DNA of 57,618 nucleotides from Streptomyces tateyamensis (GCF_003205575.1 NZ_PYBW01000080.1:1-57618); one strand, 5' to 3'. Counted from the first letter of the stretch, positions 1 to 8,563 are shown. Numbers and translations are program-made. Notes: generated by a model from the sequence alone, not told the origin.

Positions 1-28
1 TGACGTCTATAGGAGCATCCAGCTGAGC

Positions 29-72
29 GTGGTGCGGGCCCGACTCCCCTCCAGGAGCCGGGCCCGCACCAC
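29..72 (-). terminator. Hairpin terminator downstream of the SsgA-like gene
   Basis: A perfect 14-bp inverted repeat (GTGGTGCGGGCCCG at 29-42, its complement at 59-72) encloses a 16-nt loop. It lies 13 nt past the stop of the leftward SsgA-like gene. There is no U-tract, which is normal for streptomycete terminators. Confidence 0.7.
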
Positions 73-84
73 GTCCGGCGGCGC

Positions 85-504
85 TCAGCCGATGCAGCCC
101 CCGCTGAGGATGTCCGCGAGCTTCGCCTCCAGGGCGGCCTCCGCCAGTTCCCGGCCCATCGGCACCAGCCGGTCGGCCCGGGCCAGGAAGGCGGCCAGCG
201 GCGGGGCGGCACAGCGCAACTGCGCGACGCCGTCCGGCGAGCACAGCAGGATGCCGACCTCGGACAGCTCCTCGCCGACCGGGCGGATGCGCACGTCGCC
301 CTCCCCGGTGGGCCGGCTGATGCCGTCGAGCAGCAGCTCCCGCCCGAACACCCAGCTGACCGGCACGTCCCCGGGCAGGTGGAAGGTCAGCCGCACCGCG
401 TAGGGGTCGGTCGGGTCGTACTCCAGATCGACCACCAGGCGGAAGGAGAGCTCGCGGGAGACCACGAGGTTCATCACCACGTGCCCCTGGACAGTGCTGT
501 GCAT
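85..504 (-). CDS. SsgA-family sporulation/cell division regulator
   Basis: This 139-residue protein is the normal length for SsgA-like proteins (SALPs), the actinomycete-specific family that positions septa and controls sporulation-specific division by helping to localise FtsZ. Family hallmarks are visible: the YDPTDPYAVRLTFH segment near residues 29-42, the VSWVFGRELL stretch, the RPTGEGDVRI motif, and an acidic C-terminal helix ending in LADILSGG. The ATG at 504 is preceded by AGAGGT at good spacing. A second in-frame ATG (MNLVV) lies 10 codons in. Which SALP (SsgA to SsgG) it corresponds to cannot be decided from sequence alone. It is a single-gene unit ending at a strong hairpin. Confidence 0.88.
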   Translation of the reverse strand: MHSTVQGHVVMNLVVSRELSFRLVVDLEYDPTDPYAVRLTFHLPGDVPVSWVFGRELLLDGISRPTGEGDVRIRPVGEELSEVGILLCSPDGVAQLRCAAPPLAAFLARADRLVPMGRELAEAALEAKLADILSGGCIG

Positions 505-704
505 GCGCCCGTACCTCTCGTTCTGCCCGGGCCGTCACCTCCGTGCGGTCCTGCTCCGGCCGGGCATGCGGTTCGCTGTCGGTTGCTGTGCTGGTGCGTC
601 GCGGTCGGGCGGATACCACCGGTTTCCCGTTCGTCCGCCTGTGCGAGTTTCGGCACCCGCCGCCTGCGGGATGCTCCCGCACAACGCCTGCGGAGGTGAC
701 GGCA

Positions 705-1292
705 GTGACTCCTGTGCCTGCGGCGCCGGGACCGGCACTCCATCCGGAACCGACTCCTCATCCGGGACCGACCCCCCATCTCCGGCCGGTGGTCAAGCGC
801 ACCGCCCGGGCGATCCTGCTGGACCTGGACCAGGAGGACCCGCGGCACGGCCCGGCCGCGCTGGTGGTGATCAAGCGCACCAGGCCGGGCAGCAACCCGT
901 ACTGGATCACCCCGGGCGGCGGCGTCGAGCCCGAGGACCGCACCGTCACCGAGGCGCTGCACCGCGAGGTGGACGAGGAACTCGGCGGCAAGGTGGTGGA
1001 CGTGGTCCCGGCCTTCGTCGACACCGTCGCGCACTCCCACCACGAGGACGGCACCCTGTTGCACCCGCACGGGGTGAAGGTGCAGCACTTCTTCGTCTGC
1101 CGGCTGGCCTCGATGGACCCCGGGCGCCGGCACGGCCCCGAGGTGGACCAGCCGCGCGGCGAGTACGAGATCGTCCGGCTGCCCTTCACCCGGGAAGGGG
1201 TCACCGCGGTCAACCTGGTGCCGCCCTCGCTCCGTTCCTACCTGGCCGCCAACATCGAGGGCATCCGCGCGCTGCTGGCCCCCGACCTGTGA
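705..1292 (+). CDS. NUDIX hydrolase
   Basis: A 195-residue protein with a clear Nudix box: GGGVEPEDRTVTEA followed by HREVDEELGG, matching Gx5Ex7REUxEExGU, which binds Mg2+ and hydrolyses nucleoside diphosphates linked to another moiety. The first 25 residues are proline-rich. A start at GTG 705 is chosen because an almost perfect Shine-Dalgarno (GGAGGTGA, 692-699) ends 5 nt before it; an in-frame GTG at 696 overlaps that site and is less likely. Upstream in-frame codons to 543 give an atypical arginine-rich extension. It is convergent with the globin gene. The substrate cannot be predicted. Confidence 0.88.
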   Translation: MTPVPAAPGPALHPEPTPHPGPTPHLRPVVKRTARAILLDLDQEDPRHGPAALVVIKRTRPGSNPYWITPGGGVEPEDRTVTEALHREVDEELGGKVVDVVPAFVDTVAHSHHEDGTLLHPHGVKVQHFFVCRLASMDPGRRHGPEVDQPRGEYEIVRLPFTREGVTAVNLVPPSLRSYLAANIEGIRALLAPDL

Positions 1293-1326
1293 GCCGCTGC
1301 CGGCCAGGGTTTTCGAGGGCCAGGTG

Positions 1327-2895
1327 TCACAGCTCCAGGTCGTGGTGGATGTGCTCCAGCCGGACCCCGGAGCGGACCAGCATGCTGGCCGAGCGCCGCA
1401 CCATCGCCGCCGGGCCGCTGAGGTAGGCCCGGTAGCCGTCCCACGGACCGAGCTGGGCCACCACGTCGCCGAGCAGCCCGGACAGCCCGCTGCCCGGGCG
1501 GACCACCTCCTCGGAGACCACCGGACGCACCGTCAGCCAGGTGTTGCGCCGCTCGAACTCGCGCAGCACCTCCAGCTGGTAGAGGTCCTCGGTCCGCCGG
1601 GCGCCGTAGAACACCTCCACCCCGCGACCGTTCGCGCCGTGCTGGGCCACCTCCTCGACCAGCGCGGTGACCGGTGCGATCCCGGTGCCGCCGCCCAGGC
1701 AGAGCAGGTCGGCGCCGTCGGTGTGGTCGACCACCATCGACCCGGTCGGCGGACCGAGCCGCAGCACGTCCCCGGGCTGGGCCCGGCGGACCAGCGCGCT
1801 GGACACCCAGCCGCTCTGCACCGCCTTGACGTGAAGTGTCAGCAAACCGTCGGGGCGCGGCGCGGTGGCGAACGAGAACGGCCGCCAGACCCGCGGCCAC
1901 CAGGGGGTCTCCAGGGTGGTGTACTGGCCGGCCCGGTACGGGTACGGGTGGTCGGTGCGCAGCGTCAGCACCGCCACGTCCCGTTCGCGCACCTGGTGCG
2001 CCACCACCTCGGCCTGCCACCAGGGCGGGGTGCTGGCCGCGGCCTGCTCGGCGGCGTTGATCATGATGCTGGAGATCAGTCCGTACGCCCGACGCCAGGC
2101 CAGTTCGGTCTCGGCGTCCCATCGGCTGCCGCTGTACTTGGCCAGCGCCGCCAGCAGGCACTCCCCCACCGGGCCGTAGTGCGCGGTGGTGGTGCCGTAC
2201 TTGCGGTGGCCGCGGCCGAGGTTGGCCAGGTACGCGGTCAGCCCGGCCGGGTCGTCGGCGCTGCGCGCGGCCAGCAGCAGGGCCCGGAAGAGCCGGTCGC
2301 GCTGCACGTCCATGGCGGCCGGGAACATCGAGCGGACGTCCGGGTGGTGGACGAAGAGCAGCGCGTAGAAGTGCGCGGTGGCCCGGTCCGCCACCGGCTC
2401 CACGATGGACAGGGTGCTGCGGATCAGCTCCAGGTCGTGCGGGGTGGGCGGCAGGTCGGCCCCCTGCGGAGCGGCGGGCGCCGGGGCCGGCGGGAGCGCG
2501 GCGAGGCCCTGGCCGGTCCAGGCCTGGCTCCACTGGTCCCCGGGGCCGGCCCAGTTGAGCCCGGGCGCCCAGCTGAACAGCGGCTCCACGACGGGGTGCG
2601 CCGCCGCCTGCTCGACCGCGTGCCCGATCGGCTGCTCGAACGGCTGCTCGATTGGCGCGAGCGCGAAGGCCGGTGGTACGGCGGGTGGTTCACTGGGCAT
2701 CGGCGGGATCACCGGCGCGGGCATCGGCACTGGCACCGGCTCGGGCGCGGGCACGACGGGCGCGACGGGTGCGGCCTCCTCGGCCGTCGGCTCGGGCTCG
2801 ACCATCCCCGGCACCGCGGTGGCCGCAGCCGATCCCTGACCGGAGCGGACCAGCAGCGCGGAGAGCGACTTCACTGCTACCTGACGGGTGCTCAA
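1327..2895 (-). CDS. Globin and FAD/NAD(P) reductase fusion (flavohaemoprotein-like)
   Basis: About 522 residues in three parts. Residues 1-154 are a Pro/Ala/Glu-rich, probably disordered extension. Residues 155-288 form a globin domain (PHDLELIRSTL through the region with GRGHRKYG and HYGPVGECLL). Residues 289-522 form a ferredoxin-reductase-like FAD/NAD module with RPFSFAT (FAD binding, compare RPYS) and LCLGGGTGIAP (NAD binding). Flavohaemoglobins of this layout detoxify NO or manage O2; the specific reaction here is inferred. The start is uncertain: TTG 2895 has GGAGG 13 nt upstream, and GTG 2874 (VKSLSALL) is an alternative with only a weak AGG. It is monocistronic and convergent with the NUDIX gene. 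Confidence 0.85.
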   Translation of the reverse strand: MSTRQVAVKSLSALLVRSGQGSAAATAVPGMVEPEPTAEEAAPVAPVVPAPEPVPVPMPAPVIPPMPSEPPAVPPAFALAPIEQPFEQPIGHAVEQAAAHPVVEPLFSWAPGLNWAGPGDQWSQAWTGQGLAALPPAPAPAAPQGADLPPTPHDLELIRSTLSIVEPVADRATAHFYALLFVHHPDVRSMFPAAMDVQRDRLFRALLLAARSADDPAGLTAYLANLGRGHRKYGTTTAHYGPVGECLLAALAKYSGSRWDAETELAWRRAYGLISSIMINAAEQAAASTPPWWQAEVVAHQVRERDVAVLTLRTDHPYPYRAGQYTTLETPWWPRVWRPFSFATAPRPDGLLTLHVKAVQSGWVSSALVRRAQPGDVLRLGPPTGSMVVDHTDGADLLCLGGGTGIAPVTALVEEVAQHGANGRGVEVFYGARRTEDLYQLEVLREFERRNTWLTVRPVVSEEVVRPGSGLSGLLGDVVAQLGPWDGYRAYLSGPAAMVRRSASMLVRSGVRLEHIHHDLEL

Positions 2896-3065
2896 GAGAA
2901 TCGTTTCGCCTCCGGTCGTCCCAGCAACGCCTCGGGTAGCGTGGCACGGCCGTACAGCTGATCCGACAAATCCCCGGAACGCCGGACGGCGGGCCGCCGC
3001 GCGCGCTAGGCTCCCGCCTTCGCCCGCCGCGACCCGCCGAACGGCACCTGCGCCAGTACCGGCCG

Positions 3066-3491
3066 TCAGTACCAGCCGTCGCACCAGGTGCCTCGCTGGA
3101 CCTGGACGCAGACCTGGTCCCAGTAACCGGGCCCGTCGTAGTAGACCGGCGTCGAGGCGGAGCCGTTGGCGGGCACCCACACCAGGTCGCTCTGGGTGTA
3201 CGTCGCCCCGCCGTCCTTCGACTGGCGGATGAAGACCCAGCAGGCGGTGCCGCCGGCCAGCGACGCCGTGCCCTGCGCGTACTCGTGCGAGGCCCCGTTG
3301 TACCCCTCGATCTCGTAGCGGTTCATCGAGCAGAGCCCGGCCGAGCCGGTCACCATGGTGGGACTCGAGTCGCGCAGCACGTACGTCTCGGCGAACGCAC
3401 TGGCCGCCCCGGTGGCGAGCACCGCGAAGGCCATCGCGGCGACGGCCACCGGGCGAGCGGCCAGGCGGGTGGTACGGGACATCCGGAGCAT
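3066..3491 (-). CDS. Secreted protein of unknown function
   Basis: A 141-residue protein. Residues 1-35 form a Sec signal peptide: basic MLRMSRTTRLAARP, a hydrophobic Ala/Val core, and a cleavage site after ASAFA. The mature part is about 105 residues with aromatic residues and four cysteines (GLCSMN, TACWVF, QVCVQV, GTWCDGWY), which suggests two disulphides and a beta-rich fold. An ATG at 3491 has AAGGGG 8 nt upstream; the ATG at 3482 is an alternative. I do not recognise a named family. It is divergent from cysS. Confidence 0.75.
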   Translation of the reverse strand: MLRMSRTTRLAARPVAVAAMAFAVLATGAASAFAETYVLRDSSPTMVTGSAGLCSMNRYEIEGYNGASHEYAQGTASLAGGTACWVFIRQSKDGGATYTQSDLVWVPANGSASTPVYYDGPGYWDQVCVQVQRGTWCDGWY

Positions 3492-3812
3492 GGTGGGACC
3501 CCTTCGAAGCGCATCGGAACACATCGGAACCCGATCCCCCGTGGTGGACCGGCACGCCGCACAGGCGCGTCCCCGACCTGCCCGGGAAGCGCGGCGGTTA
3601 AGCGGATCTCGGCGATCAAGGTGCCGGCCGCTGCCGGAAGGCCGGTTCCCGGATACACCGATCAGGATGAAACATTTCGGTAGGAATCCGGCAGTAGGCT
3701 TCGATGGCCGCCCGGCGACTGATGAGACGTCAAACAGTTTGCTCGATCGCATTCGTCGGTCTCTGGGGCCGGTCGGCAAGTTTTCGGACCGCTGGAGGAG
3801 GGAACGGGCGAG

Positions 3813-5195
3813 ATGGCCATCAGGCTGTACAACACGCTGACCAAGCGCAAGGAGCAGTTCGTTCCCTCGGCGCCGGGGCTGGTCAGGATGTTCGTCTGCG
3901 GCCCGACTGTCTACGCTCTGAGCCACGTCGGCCACGCGAAGACCTACACCCAGTTCGACTTCGTCGCGCGCTACCTCAAGCAGCGCGGCTACCAGGTCAC
4001 CTACGCGCAGAACCTCACCGATGTGGACGACAAGATCATCCGCCGGGCCGGCGAACTGGGCGTGGACGCGCGCGACCTGGCCACCGAGTTCGAGCAGCAC
4101 TACTTCGACGACATGGCGGCGCTGCACAACACCAACGTCGACGTCTTCGGCCGGGCCCACGACCACATCGACGAGATCGTGGCCCAGGTCCAGCAGCTCA
4201 TCGAGCGAGGCCACGCCTACCGACTCGACGACGGCTGGTACTTCGACCTGGCCACGTTCCCCGGCTACGGGAAGCTCTCCGGCCGCACCGAGGTGACGGC
4301 CGAGGACTCCCTTGCCCGGGTGGACGAGAACGAGCAGAAGCGCAACCCCGGCGATTTCGCGCTCTGGAAGGCCCGAAAGCCCGGCGAACCGTACTGGGCC
4401 ACGGCACTCGGAGAAGGCCGGCCCGGCTGGCACATCGAGGACACCGCCATCACCGAAGCGCTGTTCGGCCCGCAGTACGACCTCCACGGAGGCGCGGTCG
4501 ATCTCATCTTTCCGCACCACGAAGCCGAGATCGCCCAGATGGAGTCCGCATCGGGGCGCGAGCCGCTGGCCCGCTACTGGATGCACACCGGCCTGCTGCG
4601 CGTGGACGGCGCCAAGATGTCCAAGAGCGCCGGCAACTTCCTGACCATCAGGGACATCCTCAAGGTCGCCGACTTCCGCACCCTGCGCTACGCGTTCCTC
4701 AGCCAGCACTACCGCTCCTCGATGGAGCTGAACGACACCACGATCGAGCAGGCCCGAGCCGCCCGCCGCCGGGTGGAGAACTTCGCCCGCCTGATCGACC
4801 GCGACCGCGAGGAGAGCACCGCCGGGGCCGGCTTGGCCGCCAGGGTCAGGGAAGACCTCTACGAGCGGCTGGACGACGATCTGGACACTCCCGGCGCACT
4901 CGCCGTCCTGTTCGACTACATCCGCGAGCAGAACAGGCGGGAGGAGCCCCCGGGCCGTGCCGCCCTGGAACTGCTCAGCGACCTCAACGACCTCTTCGAC
5001 GCCTTCAACCTGGACAGCCGAAGCGGTGACGCCGAGATCGAAGCCCAGTTGGCCCGCCGGCGCGAACTACGCCAGGCACGGAGGTTCGAGGAAGCCGACG
5101 AGATCCGCAAGGCCCTGCAGGAACGGGGGATCGTCATCGAGGACACCCCGGGCTGCACTCGATGGTGGGTCGCGGAAGAGGTGACACCCGCGTGA
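3813..5195 (+). CDS. cysS: Cysteine-tRNA ligase
   Basis: A 460-residue class I aminoacyl-tRNA synthetase charging tRNA-Cys in the cytoplasm. It carries the HIGH-type motif HVGH at about residues 38-41 within CGPTVYALSHVGH, with the preceding Cys being a zinc ligand, the KMSKS motif near residue 268 (KMSKSAGNF), and the C-terminal RRELRQARRFEEADEIR helix typical of CysS rather than the mycothiol ligase MshC. GGAGGAGGGAA stands 9 nt before the ATG. Streptomycetes commonly carry more than one CysS-like gene, so this may be a second copy; no cysteine biosynthesis genes are adjacent. Confidence 0.95.
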   Translation: MAIRLYNTLTKRKEQFVPSAPGLVRMFVCGPTVYALSHVGHAKTYTQFDFVARYLKQRGYQVTYAQNLTDVDDKIIRRAGELGVDARDLATEFEQHYFDDMAALHNTNVDVFGRAHDHIDEIVAQVQQLIERGHAYRLDDGWYFDLATFPGYGKLSGRTEVTAEDSLARVDENEQKRNPGDFALWKARKPGEPYWATALGEGRPGWHIEDTAITEALFGPQYDLHGGAVDLIFPHHEAEIAQMESASGREPLARYWMHTGLLRVDGAKMSKSAGNFLTIRDILKVADFRTLRYAFLSQHYRSSMELNDTTIEQARAARRRVENFARLIDRDREESTAGAGLAARVREDLYERLDDDLDTPGALAVLFDYIREQNRREEPPGRAALELLSDLNDLFDAFNLDSRSGDAEIEAQLARRRELRQARRFEEADEIRKALQERGIVIEDTPGCTRWWVAEEVTPA

Positions 5196-5372
5196 ACCGG
5201 GAGCAGCGCGTTTCTCGGAACCCTCCTCACGTCGTGGGGTGGAGTTCCGTTTCGCGTTCGGCGGGTCCTCGCCCGCCATTCCTGTGTTGGAAAGATCCGG
5301 TCCTTGACCGTCGGTGTCCGCTTCGGGAGCATCGAATGCGATGGGGGAGCCGCTGACGACGCGTGGGGGCAG

Positions 5373-5603
5373 ATGATGTTGCGCTGGTTGTCCGGGGAAG
5401 GCTCATGCAAGAACGGGACATGCCCGACGCTGTGGGGAACCGAGGATGGGCACTACGTGGTGCAGGGGTACGGGATTACTGACCCGGCCCGGTTGGCAGA
5501 GCTGAACCTGTCGGTCGGTGAGACGGCGGTCGAGATTCCGGCTGAGGTGCTGGAGAGCTATTTCCGCACTCGACTGGAGGCGTACCTCAGTGCTCAGGGG
5601 TGA
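5373..5603 (+). CDS. Small conserved-type protein upstream of DUF6879 gene
   Basis: About 76 residues from the ATG at 5373, which follows GGGGGCAG; the same frame extends up to a TTG at 5304. It begins MMLRWLSGEGSCKNGTC and contains a YVVQGYGITDP segment and an acidic amphipathic C-terminus. The two Cys in SCKNGTC are notable. It overlaps the next gene by 14 nt, which implies translational coupling. Similar small proteins are, to my knowledge, found beside DUF6879 genes in streptomycetes, but no function is known. Confidence 0.65.
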   Translation: MMLRWLSGEGSCKNGTCPTLWGTEDGHYVVQGYGITDPARLAELNLSVGETAVEIPAEVLESYFRTRLEAYLSAQG

Positions 5604-6090
5604 GGACTTCGGCCGACTCTTCCGGACTTTCGAGCGGACGGCCTTCCGGCTGGAAACCCTGGCCGTCTACGACGTGGAAGAGGAGCGTGAGGAGTTCGCC
5701 GACTTCCTCGCCGGCCGGCCCCTGCCCTCGGAGAGCGCGGACAACCCATGGGTCCGTTCCATGACGGACCACGGCAAGCAGCTGGCCCGGGTGCACGTGC
5801 TCAGCTCCCCGCTCTCGGACTACCTCCGGTACGAGCTCGCGTGGTACCCCGGCAACGTCGCAGCCGGCGAGTCCATCGGCATCATCGACAAGTCCCGGCA
5901 GGAAGTAGCCGGGTTGCCGGATCGCGACTTCTGGCTGACGGCGGAGGCGGAGGCAAGGACGGACCCGGTCAGGCGGGCGGTGGGTCGGGCGGCGGGCACT
6001 CCGGTGCGCCGGACACGGCCCCGCATGACGGTCACCGGGACGCGCCGCCGAGCAATCCGCCCAAGCCGGGCCAGTAGGTGGTGTCGATGA
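5590..6090 (+). CDS. DUF6879 family protein
   Basis: The GTG at 5590 overlaps the preceding stop, and the TGA at 6088 overlaps the next gene's ATG (ATGA), so the three genes look coupled. The first about 115 residues match the DUF6879 pattern: FGRLFRTFERTAFRLETL, then RVHVLSSPLSDYLRYEL, AGESIGIID and LPDRDFWL. This domain is a frequent neighbour of XRE/DUF397 regulators in actinomycetes; its role is unknown. The last 50 residues are odd: arginine-rich with rare codons (AGG, ACA, CGA, AGT), whereas the neighbouring frame over the same bases shows natural codon use. An ancient or recent frameshift near 5938 is possible. Confidence 0.75.
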   Translation: MLRGEDFGRLFRTFERTAFRLETLAVYDVEEEREEFADFLAGRPLPSESADNPWVRSMTDHGKQLARVHVLSSPLSDYLRYELAWYPGNVAAGESIGIIDKSRQEVAGLPDRDFWLTAEAEARTDPVRRAVGRAAGTPVRRTRPRMTVTGTRRRAIRPSRASRWCR

Positions 6091-7175
6091 CTTGGGACGA
6101 ACTCACCGATGGACTCCGCAGGTCCGGCGTGCTGTCGGAGGAATGGGAGGTGCCCTTCCGCGCCCTGCCCCGCAGCCGGTTCACCCCGGCCCGGATCTAC
6201 CACGCGGGCGAGTGGATCGACCAGGGCACCGACCCGGCGCGCTGGTGCGAACTGGTCTGCACGGACCAGCCGTTGGTGACGCAGCTGTACGAGGGAACGG
6301 AGATGCCGTCCTCGTCCAGCTCCATGCCGACGGTAGTGGCGACGATGCTCCACCACCTGGATGTGGCTGACCGCACTCGGGTGCTTGAGGTGGGTACCGG
6401 CACGGGGTGGACGGCGGCCCTGCTGTCCCACCGGCTCGGCGGTGACAAGGTCGTCAGCATCGAGGTGGATCCCGAACTCGCGGCCCAGGCACGTGCTCGG
6501 CTCGACGCCATGGGGCTGCGGCCCCGTGTGGTGACCGGGGACGGCATGATCGGCGATCCGGCCGGGGCGCCGTTCCAGCGCATCCACCTGACGGCAGCCG
6601 TTCAGCGGGTGCCGGGGGCGTTGATCGAGCAGTGCGAACCGGGCGGGGTAATTCTGGCCCCGTACGGCACGGCGTTGTGCAACGGAGCGCTCGCGCGGCT
6701 CACGGTCGCTGCGGACGGCAGGTCGGCCGCAGGCCCGTTCGTGGCGGACGTGGCGTTCATGTGGGTGCGCGACCAGCGGCCCGACAGCGGAGAGTTCAGC
6801 ATCGACACCGTTCGGTACAGCGCCTCGGAAGTCGATCCGGCCGACTTTGCGGACAACACGGACGCAGCGTTCGCGATCGGCCTGCGGGTGCCCGGGCTGT
6901 TCCGGCAAAGCGTCTGGGCTTCCTACGACCGCTTCGGCACCGGCCGCTTCGAGGTCTGGGACGGGACGTCGTACGCCCACTGCCGCCTCGCGGACTGGCT
7001 GGGCGATCACGCGGTGTCGCAGTCCGGGCCCCGGAACCTGTGGGAGGAGGTGACGGCCGCCTACCGGTGGTGGCAGCACCGCGATCGGCCGCACTTGTCG
7101 CGGCTCGGCCTGACGGTCACGGTGGCAGGCGAGCACCGGGCTTGGCTGGACGAGCCGGGAAACGTGATCGGCTGA
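6087..7175 (+). CDS. PIMT-like SAM-dependent methyltransferase
   Basis: A 362-residue protein of the protein-L-isoaspartate O-methyltransferase type. The N-terminus (MTWDELTDGLRRSGVL) precedes a substrate region with PSSSSSMPTVVATML, then SAM motif I LEVGTGTGWTAAL at about residues 100-112 and the acidic EVDPELA of motif II. The C-terminal about 150 residues form an extra domain as in the actinobacterial peptide-maturation methyltransferases (TgmC/FxLD type). The ATG at 6087 follows AGGTGG. The gene is coupled to the DUF6879 gene. No ATP-grasp ligase or obvious precursor peptide is adjacent, so a RiPP role is only a possibility; a protein-repair-like role is equally open. Confidence 0.85.
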   Translation: MTWDELTDGLRRSGVLSEEWEVPFRALPRSRFTPARIYHAGEWIDQGTDPARWCELVCTDQPLVTQLYEGTEMPSSSSSMPTVVATMLHHLDVADRTRVLEVGTGTGWTAALLSHRLGGDKVVSIEVDPELAAQARARLDAMGLRPRVVTGDGMIGDPAGAPFQRIHLTAAVQRVPGALIEQCEPGGVILAPYGTALCNGALARLTVAADGRSAAGPFVADVAFMWVRDQRPDSGEFSIDTVRYSASEVDPADFADNTDAAFAIGLRVPGLFRQSVWASYDRFGTGRFEVWDGTSYAHCRLADWLGDHAVSQSGPRNLWEEVTAAYRWWQHRDRPHLSRLGLTVTVAGEHRAWLDEPGNVIG

Positions 7176-7176
7176 A

Positions 7177-7223
7177 CCAACGGTCGGCCGCCCGGGCTCA
7201 CGCGCGGGCGGCCCGACCGTTGG
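7177..7223. terminator. Bidirectional terminator between convergent genes
   Basis: A long inverted repeat starting CCAACGGTCGG (7177-7194) pairs with 7205-7223 with one bulged G and a 10-nt loop. It starts 2 nt after the methyltransferase stop and ends 5 nt before the DUF397 stop, so it probably serves both. Confidence 0.75.
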
Positions 7224-7227
7224 CGTG

Positions 7228-7422
7228 TCAGCCGGCGAAGTGGTCGAACTCGCCGGCCTTGACGCCCTGGAGGAACTTGGCGAACTTGGTGGGGGTGGTG
7301 CGGACGATGATGTCGCCCTCGTCGGACTCGCGGAGTTCGATCAGGCCGTCAGTGGTGCGGACTTCCACGCACTCGTTGGCGTTGGCGCTGTAGCTGGACT
7401 TCTGCCACGACGAGCTAGCCAT
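7228..7422 (-). CDS. DUF397 domain protein (BldB-associated type)
   Basis: A 64-residue protein with the standard DUF397 pattern: WQKSSYSANANECVEV at residues 6-21, then a D/E-rich strand IELRESDEGD and the C-terminal FAKFLQGVKAGEFDH helix. Such proteins pair with XRE-DUF5753 regulators (WhiJ-like) and are thought to modulate them in streptomycete development. It overlaps the upstream regulator gene by 8 nt and is therefore co-transcribed. Confidence 0.92.
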   Translation of the reverse strand: MASSSWQKSSYSANANECVEVRTTDGLIELRESDEGDIIVRTTPTKFAKFLQGVKAGEFDHFAG

Positions 7423-8281
7423 GTTTGCGTTGAACCTCTTTCATGGTCGAGCGGATGAAGCCCAGTGAGTCATCTTCTGAGAGAGCGATGGCTTCGATGC
7501 GCTCAAGGGTCGCACGGTAGCGTGCGAGCCGTGCGGGTTGATCAAGGATGTGGGCGCCGTAGGAGGCGTCGACCTGGACCGTGTCCAGTTCTGGCACGTC
7601 GCCCGCCATACGAACAAGATCTTCGCTCGGGACCGGGAAGGTGACCGCCTCGAAGGGGACGACCCTGATCGAGGTGCCCGGCTGCTCGAAACTCTCGATG
7701 AGGGAGGCGAGCTGGTCGAGGAGTACGTCACGCCCGCCATAGTGACCATGCAGGGCTGCCTCGTGCACCAACGCTCGGTACGGCGTCTCACAGGAGCGAA
7801 TTTCCTGCTGCCTGCGCAGTCGGAAGGCGACCCTGAGGTCAATCTCCTGGCTGCGAAGAGGAACGAGCTCTCCTGCGAACAAGGCCTTGGCGTATGAACG
7901 TGTCTGAAGCAGCCCTGGGACAAAGGCCATGTTGAACGCGACGATCTCTCTGGCGTGGCCTTCGAGTTCCGCCACTTCAAGGAAGTCGATCGGGAGGGCT
8001 CCCTGGTACTCCTCCCACCAGCCGCCCTTGCTCCGGTCCGCGATGATGTCAGCCAGCGCATCGAGCAGGGGCTGGTTGTCGCACATGCACACCCTGGCGA
8101 TCGCGTACAGCCGCTCCACGCTGACAGTGGTCTTGCCGCTCTCCAACTGTGTGACATGCGCAGGGGTGACGCCGAGCAGGCGCGCGAGCTGGCTGCCTCC
8201 GAAGCCGGCCTGCTCGCGCATTCTCCGCAGCTCAGTCCCCACGCGTCGCTGACGGAGCGTTGGGCTGGTGCGACTGGCCAT
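7415..8281 (-). CDS. XRE-family regulator with DUF5753 domain (WhiJ-like)
   Basis: A 288-residue protein. An N-terminal helix-turn-helix spans about residues 15-70 (ELRRMREQAGFGGSQLARLL, then VTPAHVTQLESGKTTVS). From about residue 95 to the end lies the DUF5753 ligand/partner domain (GWWEEYQG, VPGLLQTRSYAKALF, RLRRQQEI, FPVPSEDLV). A GAGAGGAT ribosome site precedes the ATG at 8281. With DUF397 downstream and an RsbW-like ATPase gene divergent, this resembles the whiJ/abaA-type loci that control differentiation. The perfect palindrome 90 bp upstream is a candidate operator. Confidence 0.9.
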   Translation of the reverse strand: MASRTSPTLRQRRVGTELRRMREQAGFGGSQLARLLGVTPAHVTQLESGKTTVSVERLYAIARVCMCDNQPLLDALADIIADRSKGGWWEEYQGALPIDFLEVAELEGHAREIVAFNMAFVPGLLQTRSYAKALFAGELVPLRSQEIDLRVAFRLRRQQEIRSCETPYRALVHEAALHGHYGGRDVLLDQLASLIESFEQPGTSIRVVPFEAVTFPVPSEDLVRMAGDVPELDTVQVDASYGAHILDQPARLARYRATLERIEAIALSEDDSLGFIRSTMKEVQRKHG

Positions 8282-8370
8282 GGCATCCTCTCGATTCTCG
8301 TCGGGTCAGTGTGCCGCGCGAGCTGCCCAGCGGGCCAGCTGTCACTCGGACGAGGGAACCCCGTACTGAG

Positions 8371-8388
8371 GCGGGTAAATTTACCCGC
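8371..8388. promoter_or_regulatory. Perfect 18-bp palindrome, candidate operator
   Basis: GCGGGTAAATTTACCCGC is a perfect palindrome with an AT core in the divergent intergenic space between the XRE gene (start 8281) and the ATPase pseudogene (8564). Its placement fits an autoregulatory operator for the WhiJ-like protein. The binding protein is inferred, not shown. Confidence 0.55.
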
Positions 8389-8563
8389 ACCTGCGCTACG
8401 GTTGTCGCTGTACTGATCCGACGGATCGTCAGTAACGCCCGTCTTCGCGGCAGTAGGCGCCTGCTGTCCCGAACTGCACCGCAGAGCAACCGGATCCCGG
8501 CCTGGCTCACGGTGACGCATCCGCCGACCGCGAATCCACACCCCCTCACCCTGGAGCTCCGCC

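Noticed and set aside
5260..5277. GGCGGG/CCCGCC hairpin after cysS
   Set aside because: Only 6-bp arms and 65 nt after the stop; too weak in such GC-rich DNA to call a terminator.
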